DNA of 64,000 nucleotides from Trichomonas tenax (lineage: Eukaryota > Parabasalia > Trichomonadida > Trichomonadidae). The translations under genes and the position numbers were made by a program. Shown here piece by piece: positions 10,601-20,085 of this stretch. The stretch lies in NCBI GenBank assembly GCA_023091735.1, contig JALKBU010000020.1, positions 1 to 64,000 on the forward strand, given 5' to 3'. The notes beneath the pieces were generated by a model. That model saw only the letters and a program-made list of their open reading frames with translations. It was not told where the DNA came from and did no database searches. How positions within the stretch are numbered: the stretch's first letter is position 1; every line of letters begins with the position of its first letter.

Positions 10601-12097
10601 AACACGAGAAATAGTTGATGTGAAGCAGTTCTTGATATCACCACCACTTGAAACGAATAATTCAGTTTGAAGTTTTCCATGTCCACGTTGAAGTTTGTCG
10701 ATAAATTGAAAATCTTCAGAATAATTCAACAAAATTGTGCAAAAACATTCTGCAACGTCTAAATGACAAATGAACTCACCCTGGCGTGTGATAAATATCG
10801 TTGAGAATATATCTGTAAGAAGTTTTGTTCGAGTTTCCGGATTTTTAATGTTATCGATGAAAATTTCGATCAAATTGCTTTGATCAACGCCTTTTAAGCC
10901 TGCAATCATTTCGATGGCGAAGTACATTGCGAAAAATGCACAAACAAAATCATTATCGAGTAATCGATCGTTATCTGAAATCATATAAAGCTGAGATTCA
11001 AAAATTGAATCGAAATTTATTGTATTTGCGCTAGTTAATGAGTCTTTGAGTAACCAAGGAAGTGAATTTTCCAAGAAAAATCCTGGATTTATTGAAATTC
11101 CGCTGATTCTTTTTAGTTTGTCCAATAACACAACGTCGTTCTTAATTCTTTGTATAAATGAATCTGCTATCGTATTAGTTTGTGTTGTTATCGTTTTTAA
11201 TAAAGTATAAAAATTATCTTGTGGAATGAAAGACAAAAATAACCACGTAGCGAGATCACCTGTCATCGAAGCAATTTCGAAGCACGATGCGTAATTCTTA
11301 GTTCTAAACTGTGATGAAGCCAAAGCGCGAATTACTTCAACAAAATGTTCTTTTGTTGTTGCAGCAGTATTAAGAGCACTCATTAACGGCGTAGAAAACA
11401 AAAACGATGTGAATGGGAAAGAATATTCACTGACGAAGAAGTTTTGAAAAAATGTGAGAATATCATTCGAAATTTGTGGATTTTGAAATAGCTCTTCAAA
11501 GTCTGCTTTCGTTTCAAGGGTTATTCCTACATCAGTAAATCCGTATTTTTTCAACAATATAAATGATGTCACTCCAAAAGCTTGAGCAATTTGCTCAAAA
11601 GGTATTATCATTGAATATTCTGAGATTTCATCGACAAAAACGTTTGCTATTGAAGGAAAATACTTTAAAAATTCGAAAAATGTTTGAATTAATTTGATTA
11701 TTTTCGATTCATCGGATGAATTTGTAATCGTAGAGATTTGCTTGTAAAATTCTATTGCGGGTTTTGCTTTAATTAAGCTCAATTCTCGTAGAAAAAGTCG
11801 ACGAATAAGATTTTGATCGAGATTTTCGGTGTTATTTGTCAAACAAGCGCAGCACCATTTGAATAAATTCTCGTCTGATAAATGTTCCGTAACAGAAAAT
11901 CCTTTTGGTAAAGCACATTTAATTATTGTATTCGAAATTTCTTTCTGTCTTTCTTCCGAGAGCAGGTTTAAGAAAATATGAGAAAGCGGGACCATTCCGA
12001 GCAATATCTGACGCGTGGAATTGCAAACAATTGCGTTTTCAGTTAAATTCAAATTTCGATTCATAAAAAATTTAAAATACAAAACTGATGAAAACAT
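7691..12097 (-). CDS. Very large alpha-helical protein, family not recognised
   Basis: A continuous 1,468-codon frame, the second largest in the window. Two starts are possible: ATG 12097 or an in-frame ATG at 12064 (MNRNLNLTEN). Neither has a perfect Inr, and the N-terminal eleven residues are atypical, so I slightly favour 12064. The protein has no signal peptide or membrane segment and looks helical throughout, with a charged segment near residues 890-910 (APVEKEEVKEDENEQN). Its composition resembles alpha-solenoid trafficking proteins. The C-terminal third (YQRLFCVFCTERKLYGF, later LYPIIGKSAFSVGN) is faintly reminiscent of the spatacsin/spastizin type, but that is an impression, not evidence. 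It lies alone between decayed BspA genes. Confidence 0.85.
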   Translation of the reverse strand: MFSSVLYFKFFMNRNLNLTENAIVCNSTRQILLGMVPLSHIFLNLLSEERQKEISNTIIKCALPKGFSVTEHLSDENLFKWCCACLTNNTENLDQNLIRRLFLRELSLIKAKPAIEFYKQISTITNSSDESKIIKLIQTFFEFLKYFPSIANVFVDEISEYSMIIPFEQIAQAFGVTSFILLKKYGFTDVGITLETKADFEELFQNPQISNDILTFFQNFFVSEYSFPFTSFLFSTPLMSALNTAATTKEHFVEVIRALASSQFRTKNYASCFEIASMTGDLATWLFLSFIPQDNFYTLLKTITTQTNTIADSFIQRIKNDVVLLDKLKRISGISINPGFFLENSLPWLLKDSLTSANTINFDSIFESQLYMISDNDRLLDNDFVCAFFAMYFAIEMIAGLKGVDQSNLIEIFIDNIKNPETRTKLLTDIFSTIFITRQGEFICHLDVAECFCTILLNYSEDFQFIDKLQRGHGKLQTELFVSSGGDIKNCFTSTISRVGAALLHGDFQIAYNIAQMDTKLREIIDTAKEISDFKKKGIAGFQGSPFASLEVGLSFADEIVSLQNCQLDSISDEAKKLKEIRIEKSGINVITIYSPLNTQMISKLEQKISRLTSVSWEVPSVNFGHKNLLNSFFEYLDAFLPPLLESGGTVYDALKVNRLKMIEKILLEGKLEEAQKVAKMMHFNIESVIFDNNQIPIEIIRKFVNNDRVIMTACAYRRRNNDLLPENTKVVKNYIDFKAKVKSEKKKLIELTKEELIVEIENYNQNELEEFLFELIKNHFYDPDVYEEISFKLYDFSDIIWKNCKNSNISQLIAATNRCAMKQDLIDKFELLREIEDPLPIEALYKRFIKYDENDKAKKVLDLFDEVKHLSWMLTENLQKLLEPKAPVEKEEVKEDENEQNNIFVKYSKINSFVDFCKEVKNDWRSSEDKQTLCTFISNQLQRRLHELDSYKDAITGLMKIEYILAEISEIKVDVYKSKLHDYPQNTNSSGVNTEFDIAWDKLLEEKKDQSNVVAKKIYLLLLFMKESTQIRFGRNVYSIAKFDTTEFGSELFKICYECDLFTFMNDTRQVWNLDVEEYQKNTFKQLKDLSLFRESYRFIPKSIGDIDFLEYIMRKPLFNKNFFNNPIEYLKSVCMNKYNESDTERDLIVDTIMNRKCDSCLTSRYLIAHGEIENCLHRVYHADLINEIVIPCIEFNRVMQMLDYLSKEQSSKVYEFSKEKELLHLRLYVEQNLDMNMEAALTAINLFSMRGFGVQNFAYLDLAQAMLFKEMQITTDPEKKKEIDHLIQSITYQRLFCVFCTERKLYGFSGLNVFDGVPSQESIAVLLLKSGSADLGNSFVTFYNLDIRIIGSKLTDALVNETKDTIISVFSKIEEFAIYHQLLSTVLIRMWYTFYLDDIVLNVIKNQKDLEFRSLLYLQFNEINSAADIAISNNLKDLYPIIGKSAFSVGNSDLASRLQKLMKAKK

Positions 12098-12332
12098 ATT
12101 TTATTTCTTCGTTTTGAAAATAAACCTTTTTCAACTTTTTCAACCTTTAAATTTGTTCCAGAATATGATGATAATAAATGGTTTATATCATGATGAAACA
12201 CTCAATACCTAGAAGATTTCTGACGACCAATTGATAGAATATACAGTGTTCTTTATTGCTTTATTATGTTCTTCAATTTGGAAATTAGTAATGAAGAGTT
12301 AACAATGGATTTACATACACGAAAAAATTGAC

Positions 12333-12448
12333 AAGAGAAAATAATCATACAATTATATAATTGAAGTTTTTACTCATTTTTCATGTGCTTTCGCGCCCAG
12401 AAAACGCGTGAAAACTGTAATTATAGAAACAAATGATTATTTTCTCTT
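12333..12448. repeat. 116-base foldback with perfect 16-bp ends
   Basis: AAGAGAAAATAATCAT (12333-12348) is matched exactly by its reverse complement at 12433-12448. Pairing continues imperfectly inward, and the centre (around CTTTCGCGCCCAG) is self-complementary and GC-richer. It could be a small MITE or a hairpin RNA. Confidence 0.6.
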
Positions 12449-12482
12449 CTGAAACGATAAGTTTTAAATTGAAAATAATCGT

Positions 12483-12605
12483 ATGTTCGATAAATATTAT
12501 ATTACAAATATTGATGCATCAACAGAGGCAATATGTGGAGAAGTATTCTCATTAAAGGAACTTCTTTTAATATTGAAGAATAAAGGAATGAAAGATAATC
12601 TATAA
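12483..12605 (+). CDS. Possible 40-residue peptide
   Basis: ATG 12483 opens a 40-codon frame (MFDKYYITNIDASTEAICGE...) ending at TAA 12605. Its composition is somewhat protein-like, but there is no recognised domain and no Inr. It could be a fragment of a decayed gene. Confidence 0.2.
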   Translation: MFDKYYITNIDASTEAICGEVFSLKELLLILKNKGMKDNL

Positions 12606-12690
12606 GAATTGTATTTTGTTTTGAGAAGTGTTTAAAATTGAATTATGATTAAAATAATTTTTATAGTTATGAAAAGTCTTTCGTTTTCAA

Positions 12691-12770
12691 ATTCAACAGT
12701 TTCAATCCATGTAACATTTCATGCATCATAATTCAACAGCTTCAATCCATGTAACATTTCATGCATCATA
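12691..12770. repeat. Tandem duplication of a 40-bp unit
   Basis: Two head-to-tail copies, 12691-12730 and 12731-12770, differ at a single base (position 10 of the unit, T versus C). The near identity points to a recent duplication. Confidence 0.9.
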
Positions 12771-13337
12771 ATTTGATCTGTTTTGTAGTGACTGAGCTTT
12801 TTTTCAGCTACTTTGTCGTGAAGTTGGATATAAATAATAATTATGTCACTTTTCTCCCGCCAAATAATGTTTTCGATAATTTTTCTTCTAATATATTATC
12901 ATAATGATTTTTTACCCGAAAACATTTTGTTTAAAGATGTTTTTTTACAAAATTCATTTTGAAATTGTTGATTATATTCATAAAAGAAGCATAAGTATCG
13001 ATAGCACATATGCGTCTATCTTTTGGAAGCTTTTGGTGCATCTTATTCAAGAATATTCTTCTTATGCCAAATATATACGGAATTATTAAGCATTCATGCG
13101 ACAAAATTAATCAGTGTCATCCACAGAAAAAACATTTAAACAGTTTCCTCCAATAATCGTACTTTAAATTGAAAATTTTGAGAGGTGCTTTTTTCCAACC
13201 GGATAATTTAAAATTGCAGATTGCTTTAGCTGTCGAATGACATGACGAATTAGCGCGCTTATGCTGTCTGTTTGGCATGTTATTGAATAACTAAAGCAAG
13301 TAATGTAAATCGATAAATGGAACGTTTTGATTTCATC

Positions 13338-13410
13338 ACATTTTCTACGACGCTCTGAAGTTGCTGCGGCATTGAATGTCCTAGAAATCTCAAAGAGTCG
13401 TAGAAAATGT
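13338..13410. repeat. 14-bp perfect inverted repeat beside a BspA pseudogene
   Basis: ACATTTTCTACGAC (13338-13351) pairs exactly with GTCGTAGAAAATGT (13397-13410) over a 45-base loop. It lies just past the 3' end of the pseudogene at 13523-14397 and could be an old terminator or an element end. Confidence 0.55.
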
Positions 13411-13522
13411 AGATTGGTAAATGGAAGTCGAATGAATTAGCTCTGTGCAAGTGTCGAAGCCATCAACAGTCATAAAACCATTGAGCACGAAGAATAGCTT
13501 GGTATTTGTGGTTTGTTGACTT

Positions 13523-14397
13523 TTAATGGCTTGATTGTGATGAAATTTCAAGAATACTGAAGAATTCGTGAATTCTTGCAAGACAAACCACTCGCCTTTC
13601 ACTGATATACTTCAAAATGTTATTTGCGTGTTTTCCATTTAATGGCAAAATTAAGTGGATTCCTTGAAATCTTTGAATAAAATTAGATGTCAATTCTGTA
13701 AGATTTAATGGTAATAAAAGTGTTTTGACTGGAGAAGCTTCAAAGCAATAATTTGGAATACTTGAGATTGATGTTAGTGTCAAATCAATGATTTTCAAAT
13801 TATATGAAGCATGAAAAACATATCGTCCTAGTGTTCTGACATTTGATGGAAGATGAATCGTTTCAATTAATGAACTGGCAAAGCAAAATTCACCAATATT
13901 CTCTATCAAACTGATATTCGGAAAATCTCATTCAAGAACATTATTACATACTTTAACAAGTGGTTTGAAGTCTTTGGTAATCAAACAATTATTGAATGCA
14001 GTGAATTTTTGATTATTATCATCAACAGTTAGATGTATTTAATTCTTAACTTGATTAAATGCATATCCAGTCAAATCAATTAATGTTGCTGGGATGTATA
14101 TGAAACTATAATTGCAACGGCAAAATCCATTCATTGAAATTCTTTCTATTATTGGTGGTAAAATAACTGAGCTTAAATTGTAATAATATATATAAATGCA
14201 CCATTTTCATTTAATTATATTTGAGTTTTGGACAAATCTAGAGCTTTCAGTTTATCATTTTCACAGGCAGATACCCCAATGGAATCTATTGTAAAATCAT
14301 TGTATGTTGCAGGTAAATCTATTGTTCCTTGAAAATTTATATCAAATTTTACAATTCTGCCAGAAGCAGTATCAAAGTTAGTTATATATTCTGTCAA
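13523..14397 (-). pseudogene. BspA-like leucine-rich-repeat pseudogene
   Basis: Reading from ATG 14397 (MTEYITNFDTASGRIVKFDI...), LRR_5-type text is broken by several stops and at least one frameshift. Recognisable pieces include LPATYNDFTIDSIGVSAC, LSSVILPPIIERISMNG, IPATLIDLTGYAF, NNQKFTAFNNCLITKDF and a final 120-residue open block with IGEFCFASSLIETIHLP and LGRYVFHA. It is a different BspA subfamily from the array at 3.6-7.5 kb. Decay is advanced. Confidence 0.7.
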
Positions 14398-14514
14398 TTG
14401 TAGTTGTAAAGTTTTACATCAGAAATCTTAATATATTATCATTTATAAATTGATATATGAATCAAACATTAAAAAAAAATAAAAATAGTGGTTGTTGAGA
14501 GTGTTGCTAATTAA

Positions 14515-14593
14515 GGGCCTATCAAATTAAAACAGTGGTAAACAAATTATTCAGGGTCTGATAAGTTAAAGCAGTGGTAAGAAATTTATATTA
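14515..14593. repeat. Imperfect 39-bp tandem repeat before the RING gene
   Basis: Two diverged copies of about 39-40 bp (14515-14553 and 14554-14593), each starting GGG and containing CAGTGGTAA. They lie immediately upstream of the gene at 14631, so they could carry duplicated promoter elements. Confidence 0.55.
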
Positions 14594-14630
14594 GGGTTAT
14601 AAAAAATAATAAAGGGGTTAAATTACAAGA

Positions 14631-16064
14631 ATGATTCTTTTTATTCTTTTCGAAAGAAATATCTTTCGAGGAAACTGGACATACATAGATATAGGTTTAG
14701 AGAACCTAACAAAAGATCATAACAACAAAATAAAGATCACTGTTGAAAAACAGCAATCAATCGATGGCCTTTCTGTCTATGACGCAAAAATTGTCTTCTA
14801 CAACGTCAGCAATTACGTGTTTCCTGTGCGTAACTTCCATTTATTTGGTATTTCAGCACTAAATCAGACCGATTTTTACTTATTTAGCTTCCCACGATCG
14901 ATTCTGACTGTTGAAAAGGCGATTTACCTCATAGAAAGTGCTGCAGAGGATGCGAAACTGCAAAATCTTGAGAACCTTACGCTTGTTGATTTGGCGCTAA
15001 AAACACGATTTAACAAATCCCTCACATTAGTCAATCCAGCGATTCTCAGATTCACTACCAACGACAAAATATATACGGGAAAGGTATTTGACATGAATAC
15101 TGGCGTAAATGGAACTTTTGAGTTCGATAAAACTTTAGTTTTCAGTGCTGCACTAATTAACTATCCTCTGTACATCATAGAAGGTAAGAAATTTGGAGTT
15201 TTGGTTGCGATTGTCATTGTTATCAATTTTATAGCTTGGAGATCTCTTTATAAACGATGTTCATCCACAACGTCATTGATACACTTATCCCTGAGTGGTT
15301 TCATTATGCACATCAGCTTTGACTTCTCATTCTCATTATTCTTCATTGACATTTCAATCGCTGCTTTTGAGTTTGTTGCGTTGTTTTCGTTCTTGTTTAT
15401 GTGCACAACGGTGATCTTTACTGAGAATATGCAACTTATAGCATTGATATGGCGTGCACATCATCCAGATGCCGAAGAATTAACAAATGATGGACTAAGA
15501 CTTCCATTTTTGCAGTTTTTTGTTCAAATATCTGTTCTAATGTTCCTTTATAGCTTCGCAACATCAATAGTTTTAGATGCTCCCGTTTTTTCTTTAGCTT
15601 TTTTATATTCATTTTTTATCCCTCAAATAATTCACTCAACAAAGACCTCAGGACGCAAGAAAGGCGACGAATTGTTCAATATTCTTGTGTCTTTCCACCG
15701 TTTAATTCCACTTTGGTATATGACTTTCTACAAATCAAACATTCACGAGTCCTACTCAGTCGAATTGGGTATAGGAATAACCCTTTATGTTCTCCTACAG
15801 CTTGGAATTGTATCATTACAGAATGCTTTTGGTGGATTTTTCTTTTTACCGGACAAATTCAAGCCAAAAGAGTTCGATTATTCGTCAATTTCTCCGCCAC
15901 CTGGCAGCGAGTGTGCTATATGCATGACTCCAATAGAAGAAGGCGATGACTCAGTTATGACTCCATGTCAGCATCCTTTCCACAAAGAGTGCTTGACGAG
16001 ATGGCTAGAAGAAGACATGATATGTCCCATCTGCCGTGCACATCTTCCTCCAGTTAATTCTTAA
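14631..16064 (+). CDS. Membrane RING-H2 E3 ubiquitin ligase, Tul1/Dsc-like
   Basis: A 477-residue protein with a short hydrophobic N-terminus, a lumenal region of about 170 residues containing an FRGNW motif, a run of membrane segments (about 187-203, 225-262, 295-332 and 380-395) and a C-terminal RING-H2 finger at 428-468. The finger reads CAIC, C-Q-HPFH, C-L-T-R-W, CPIC, a complete C3H2C3 ligand set. The layout of lumenal domain, polytopic membrane part and terminal RING is that of yeast Tul1 and plant FLYING SAUCER ligases, which ubiquitinate Golgi and endosomal membrane proteins. An in-frame TAA 12 bases before ATG 14631 fixes this frame's start, although the hydrophobic leader is unusually short. 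Confidence 0.85.
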   Translation: MILFILFERNIFRGNWTYIDIGLENLTKDHNNKIKITVEKQQSIDGLSVYDAKIVFYNVSNYVFPVRNFHLFGISALNQTDFYLFSFPRSILTVEKAIYLIESAAEDAKLQNLENLTLVDLALKTRFNKSLTLVNPAILRFTTNDKIYTGKVFDMNTGVNGTFEFDKTLVFSAALINYPLYIIEGKKFGVLVAIVIVINFIAWRSLYKRCSSTTSLIHLSLSGFIMHISFDFSFSLFFIDISIAAFEFVALFSFLFMCTTVIFTENMQLIALIWRAHHPDAEELTNDGLRLPFLQFFVQISVLMFLYSFATSIVLDAPVFSLAFLYSFFIPQIIHSTKTSGRKKGDELFNILVSFHRLIPLWYMTFYKSNIHESYSVELGIGITLYVLLQLGIVSLQNAFGGFFFLPDKFKPKEFDYSSISPPPGSECAICMTPIEEGDDSVMTPCQHPFHKECLTRWLEEDMICPICRAHLPPVNS

Positions 16065-16249
16065 TTTATTTTTTGTTTTTTATATTTTTTGTTTATAATA
16101 TTAAATATTACAAGATCAGCTGGAACTCTGTCGTATACATTTTCTTTTTGGACAACATAAATATTGAACATAAGAAAAAAATATCGGAAAATAACTTTGA
16201 GAATTTGAAATCCATGCAAAATTTATTACATACAACAATATATAAAGCT

Positions 16250-16891
16250 CTAGAATGCCAATTCGAAAGTCTGGAAGAAGTCATCTGGCTGATTCCAGTC
16301 ATAAGCATCATACATTGCAGTGCTCTGTACCTGATCTATCGTTTTTATTTTTTTATGGATGGGATTGAACATAGACTGCTCTGGAATCATTGGGACATCT
16401 TGGGGCATGAAATATGAGAACTGAGGAGGTGTCTGAATGTAAACTGGACTGCTTTGGATTGAAGGAGTCGATGGTGAGCTTCTCTTCTTGCCATTGTTCA
16501 AAGCCAAAAAATTAATATCATGAGTTTTCAAAAAATCAATGGTAACTCCTCTTCTTTTCAGCACCATGTATCTAGACTTGATGCTGATATCTGATCTGTT
16601 ATTAAAGAACTTTGAAATAATGACCCATTTCGGTCCAAGTTCTTGGAATTTTTCAATCAAGAGCATATCCTCTTGTACTGTGAATGGGCTTCTGTTAACA
16701 TTTGGATCCAAGTAGTTTTCCCATCTTTCTTTGCATTGTCTTGGATTCCTATCGCCCATTTTTTCGGAGACAATCTTCCAGTTAAGTTCTTTCATTGAGG
16801 AAACAATGGAAGCGAGCTTCGCATCCTCCTCCTTCGCGAACTTGCACTTGGGGTGTGCCTTGCCAATGTGTGAACACGAATCATTAGACAT
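16250..16891 (-). CDS. Two-repeat Myb DNA-binding protein
   Basis: A 213-residue protein with two Myb repeats at about 17-62 (KFAKEEDAKLASIV...RQCKERWENYL) and 67-112 (SPFTVQEDMLLIEKF...SIKSRYMVL), followed by a ~100-residue Ser/Pro-rich tail. The first aromatic position of each repeat is Phe instead of Trp, as is common in trichomonad Mybs. In Trichomonas, such R2R3 proteins bind promoter elements of regulated genes. TCATTTATC lies about 17 bases before ATG 16891 and fits the Inr. It is convergent with the RING gene, with 185 bases between the stops. Confidence 0.9.
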   Translation of the reverse strand: MSNDSCSHIGKAHPKCKFAKEEDAKLASIVSSMKELNWKIVSEKMGDRNPRQCKERWENYLDPNVNRSPFTVQEDMLLIEKFQELGPKWVIISKFFNNRSDISIKSRYMVLKRRGVTIDFLKTHDINFLALNNGKKRSSPSTPSIQSSPVYIQTPPQFSYFMPQDVPMIPEQSMFNPIHKKIKTIDQVQSTAMYDAYDWNQPDDFFQTFELAF

Positions 16892-18305
16892 CCTTCTAAG
16901 ATAAATGAAATTGATACCCTCTCAAAAATCTTCAAATAATGTTTCCGCTAATTGTGAGAAAAAGCACGGTTTAATTAAAGCTATGAACTCATATTGTTTT
17001 TATCTGTGTTTTAGCCATATATTTCAAGTTTTGAAATTTTTTATAAATATGAGATATATTCATATTTTCTGGCACTTCATGTAAAATTGAGAAGGAAGTA
17101 AATAATTTTTGAAATGAATACGTGTGGATATATTTGGACGTACTGGCTACGATTTCCAAATAAAATGGTAAAAATTTCTGAAATATTTTTTAGAAAAATT
17201 TGTTAAAGGTTCTTAAAACTCGTGCGTAAAATAGCATGGTTCGAAATTATACTTTCGCGTTGTCGTATTATCATATTAACATCGAAATGCACAATTATTT
17301 TGATTTTTCGTTACATATAAATTATCCATATGATGGTATAAATATTTATTGAAGTACTTTGCGAAAAAAATAACTTTTCAGTGTAAAAAAGCTAAATTTT
17401 AACGATGAGCTCGACACAGTCATTATAATATAATAAACTATTATTCAAATTGAAGTAATTTATCCAGGTCTCAAATAGCGGTATTAATTGAGTAGTTCAT
17501 TTTCTCGAAAAAATTTTTAAATTATGATGGGTTGAACTTTTGCTGTTGTAGAAGGACTCATATAGACCCAATCACGAAGCTATTTGATCCGTTCCGCTAT
17601 TTGTGATTGTTATTTTGCTAGTTATGAAAAAAAATTTCTTATCATTCTTGATAGATGAAATAATTTGATAAAAAGCTTCGACTGGGGAGTTGAGTATAAT
17701 GTTCTTATATGGCCGCATGATCGCGAAATTTGTGAACATTCAATCTCATTTAGAAATTCTTGCAAACGCAGGAGTAAATCATGGAGAAGTTTTTAGGATA
17801 TTTGTCTATAAAATATCCAATCTTTGTAGCAAAATGCGTTTATTAATTTGTTTGATTCTTTTCAATAGCCGATAATCGGTTCACCATCCAACAAAATTCT
17901 TCCATTTAAGAGCTTTTCTTATATTGCTGGCTGTGGTCGACCAAATTTATTTGCATATAATTTTGGAAATCAATTTTTATCATATATTTAGATTCTATAT
18001 CCATTGTATAACTAATCCACCGAATTACATTTTTGAAATAATTGATATAAAACTATGAAAACAAAAAATTTACAAAATCAGAAATAGTTTTTGAATTTAA
18101 TTACAGGTAAAAATAATTTTACTCGAAACATAGATAATACATGAGTAGTAGATCTTATTTTTCATGAAATTAATATTAATGATTGTTAATTTAGGTTAAT
18201 TATGTGAGGTTTGGACCATGTTGTATTTGAAAGTCATATTAAAATTTAGTGCTGTAGATGATTATGAAGTTTGTCAATCTTGGAAAATTTCATTTTTTTT
18301 AATAA
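16892..18305. other. AT-rich intergenic stretch
   Basis: 1.4 kb between the divergent Myb and coiled-coil genes. The only structure I see is a 10-bp perfect inverted repeat at 17472-17603. Short frames here have no protein character. Confidence 0.5.
17472..17603. repeat. Inverted repeat CAAATAGCGG/CCGCTATTTG
   Basis: CAAATAGCGG (17472-17481) pairs exactly with CCGCTATTTG (17594-17603). The 112-base interior is unremarkable. It could frame a hairpin transcript. Confidence 0.4.
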
Positions 18306-19715
18306 ATGATTGAAGAAGATTTTGCTTCTTTGCAAGAGAAATTTAACAATGTCTGCCAAGAAGTGGAATCTTTAAGAGCAAAAGTTGAAAATTTGACGAA
18401 TGAAAACAAACAGATTCCTTCATTTGAAGAAGAATATCAAAATCTTTTGAAACTCAATGAAGAAAAAACAAATAAATATAAAGAAACACTCAAAAGTCAC
18501 AATGATGAATATAGTTCATTAGTAGAAGAGCTTGAAAACATAAAAAATAATAATTCAGAAAATAATGATAACGATATTGAAGAAAAAATAAAGCACCTTC
18601 AATCAGAAATTACAGAAAAAGAAACAAAATTAAACGATATTTTACAGAATATTAAAAATCCATCGAAATCTAATTTAAATCCACAAGAAAAAATGAATAA
18701 TTTGCGACAAGAATTACAAAAAATATCTCAAATTGACGAATTATATACGAAAAATGGCAAATTAGATCGATATCTTCAAGATTTAAGAGTTCAAGTTGAT
18801 AATTTCAACCAAGAAAAAACAGATTTAGAGAAATCTAAATCAGCCAAAGAAAAGAGAATCATGACCAATATAAAATTTGCTAATCACTTAAGTGAAAAAG
18901 CCAACAAACTGGAACAAGATTTTCAAGAATCAATTAACAAAATCGCAAACATCAAAAAAGAGATAGAGATGGTCGATACATACATAGAAAATGAGAATAA
19001 GAGAGTTTCAGATGCTCAATTCCAAGTTCTTGAATGTCAAAATAAAAATCGAGAGCTTTCCAAGCAATTGGAAGCGAAATACCAACAAATTGCGACAGTT
19101 TTAGAGTCAAACAAAGCACAATTACAGCAACTTACAGATAATTATAATCAAATGAAAAATGAAACACAGCAACAAGTTGATGAAATAAAGAAACAATTGA
19201 AAACTATTGAAACAGAAAACAAAAATCTCGGTGCAGAAGTCGAAGAAATGGAAAATTCAGGTGTTACAACAGGGAAAAGTGTTGATGAAGAGATGCAGGG
19301 CTCTATTGACAAGATAAGGCTCAGAATGGATGATATGAAGTTAAGCATAGAATCAACAACAAAAGATATAGAATCAATTAAATCTGACATTCAAGTTGTT
19401 CAACAGAGTTTGGATTTTCAGATGCTGAAGAAGAAGCCATCGAAGAAGATATTAAATAACCCTAAGTTCGGAGTTATAAAAGTTTTATTAGAGGAAACAA
19501 TTATTCAAAACTTCAGATTGCGATGTGATATAGCAATTTACATGGATCGATTAGCACAAGCAGAAGGATTTAAGTTAGAGCATCCTGAGTTATTCCAAAA
19601 AACACAACAAAATCCCGAAGAAGCTAAAAATGAACAAAAAGTTGAAGAAAAGGAAGAACCAAATGAAGAGGAAGAGAGCAATGCGGATGAAAGCTATGCT
19701 AACACAAAAGAGTAA
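18306..19715 (+). CDS. Long coiled-coil protein
   Basis: A 469-residue protein that is heptad-like almost throughout (residues 5-375), rich in Glu, Lys, Asn and Gln. A compact, probably conserved segment follows (KKPSKKILNNPKFGVIKVLL, then RLRCDIAIYMDRLAQAEGF), and the protein ends in a Glu-rich tail. There is no membrane segment. TTTCATTTT about 14 bases before ATG 18306 fits the Inr. Such proteins usually serve the cytoskeleton or flagellar apparatus, which would suit an organism with several flagella, but the sequence does not prove it. The exact family is not recognised. Confidence 0.8.
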   Translation: MIEEDFASLQEKFNNVCQEVESLRAKVENLTNENKQIPSFEEEYQNLLKLNEEKTNKYKETLKSHNDEYSSLVEELENIKNNNSENNDNDIEEKIKHLQSEITEKETKLNDILQNIKNPSKSNLNPQEKMNNLRQELQKISQIDELYTKNGKLDRYLQDLRVQVDNFNQEKTDLEKSKSAKEKRIMTNIKFANHLSEKANKLEQDFQESINKIANIKKEIEMVDTYIENENKRVSDAQFQVLECQNKNRELSKQLEAKYQQIATVLESNKAQLQQLTDNYNQMKNETQQQVDEIKKQLKTIETENKNLGAEVEEMENSGVTTGKSVDEEMQGSIDKIRLRMDDMKLSIESTTKDIESIKSDIQVVQQSLDFQMLKKKPSKKILNNPKFGVIKVLLEETIIQNFRLRCDIAIYMDRLAQAEGFKLEHPELFQKTQQNPEEAKNEQKVEEKEEPNEEEESNADESYANTKE

Positions 19716-20085
19716 TTTATTGTTATTTATTGTTTATTATTTAAAAAAATTTCTTTCATATTATTTGAAAAACAGACAAATCACAGTATCATTACTTTCA
19801 AAAAGTTCTATAAAATATGATAAATTATTCCAAATAGCCCCAAAAATCATTTTTAATTGGTATTTAATATCAAAATTCATAAAAATATGGTGAAAATCCA
19901 AAAATTACCAATTTTTATATATAAACTTCAAGAATTATACCGAATCATAATGGTGATAATTGAATATAGAGTTAATAGATTTTATGAAAAATTGAATTTG
20001 TTTTTAATTGAGGTACATGCTATAAAATAATCTATAATTAGTATATGCTATATAAATTCATATTTAAATTCGAACATGTATAAAA
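19716..20085. other. Short spacer between convergent genes
   Basis: 370 AT-rich bases between the 3' ends of the coiled-coil and phosphoesterase genes. Nothing recognisable beyond A/T runs. Confidence 0.5.

Larger units (their letters stand above)
12098..13522. other. Intergenic stretch rich in foldbacks
   Basis: About 1.4 kb between the large gene and a BspA pseudogene. It contains a 116-base foldback (12333-12448), a tiny frame (12483-12605), a 40-bp tandem duplication (12691-12770) and a 14-bp inverted repeat (13338-13410), listed separately. The rest shows nothing recognisable. Confidence 0.55.

Noticed and set aside
10017..10686. Frames overlapping the 1,468-residue gene on both strands
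   Set aside because: They are shadows of the long gene; codon pattern follows the minus-strand frame.
17220..17260. GGTTCGAAATT, resembling a tRNA T-loop
   Set aside because: No D-arm, anticodon arm or acceptor stem could be built around it.
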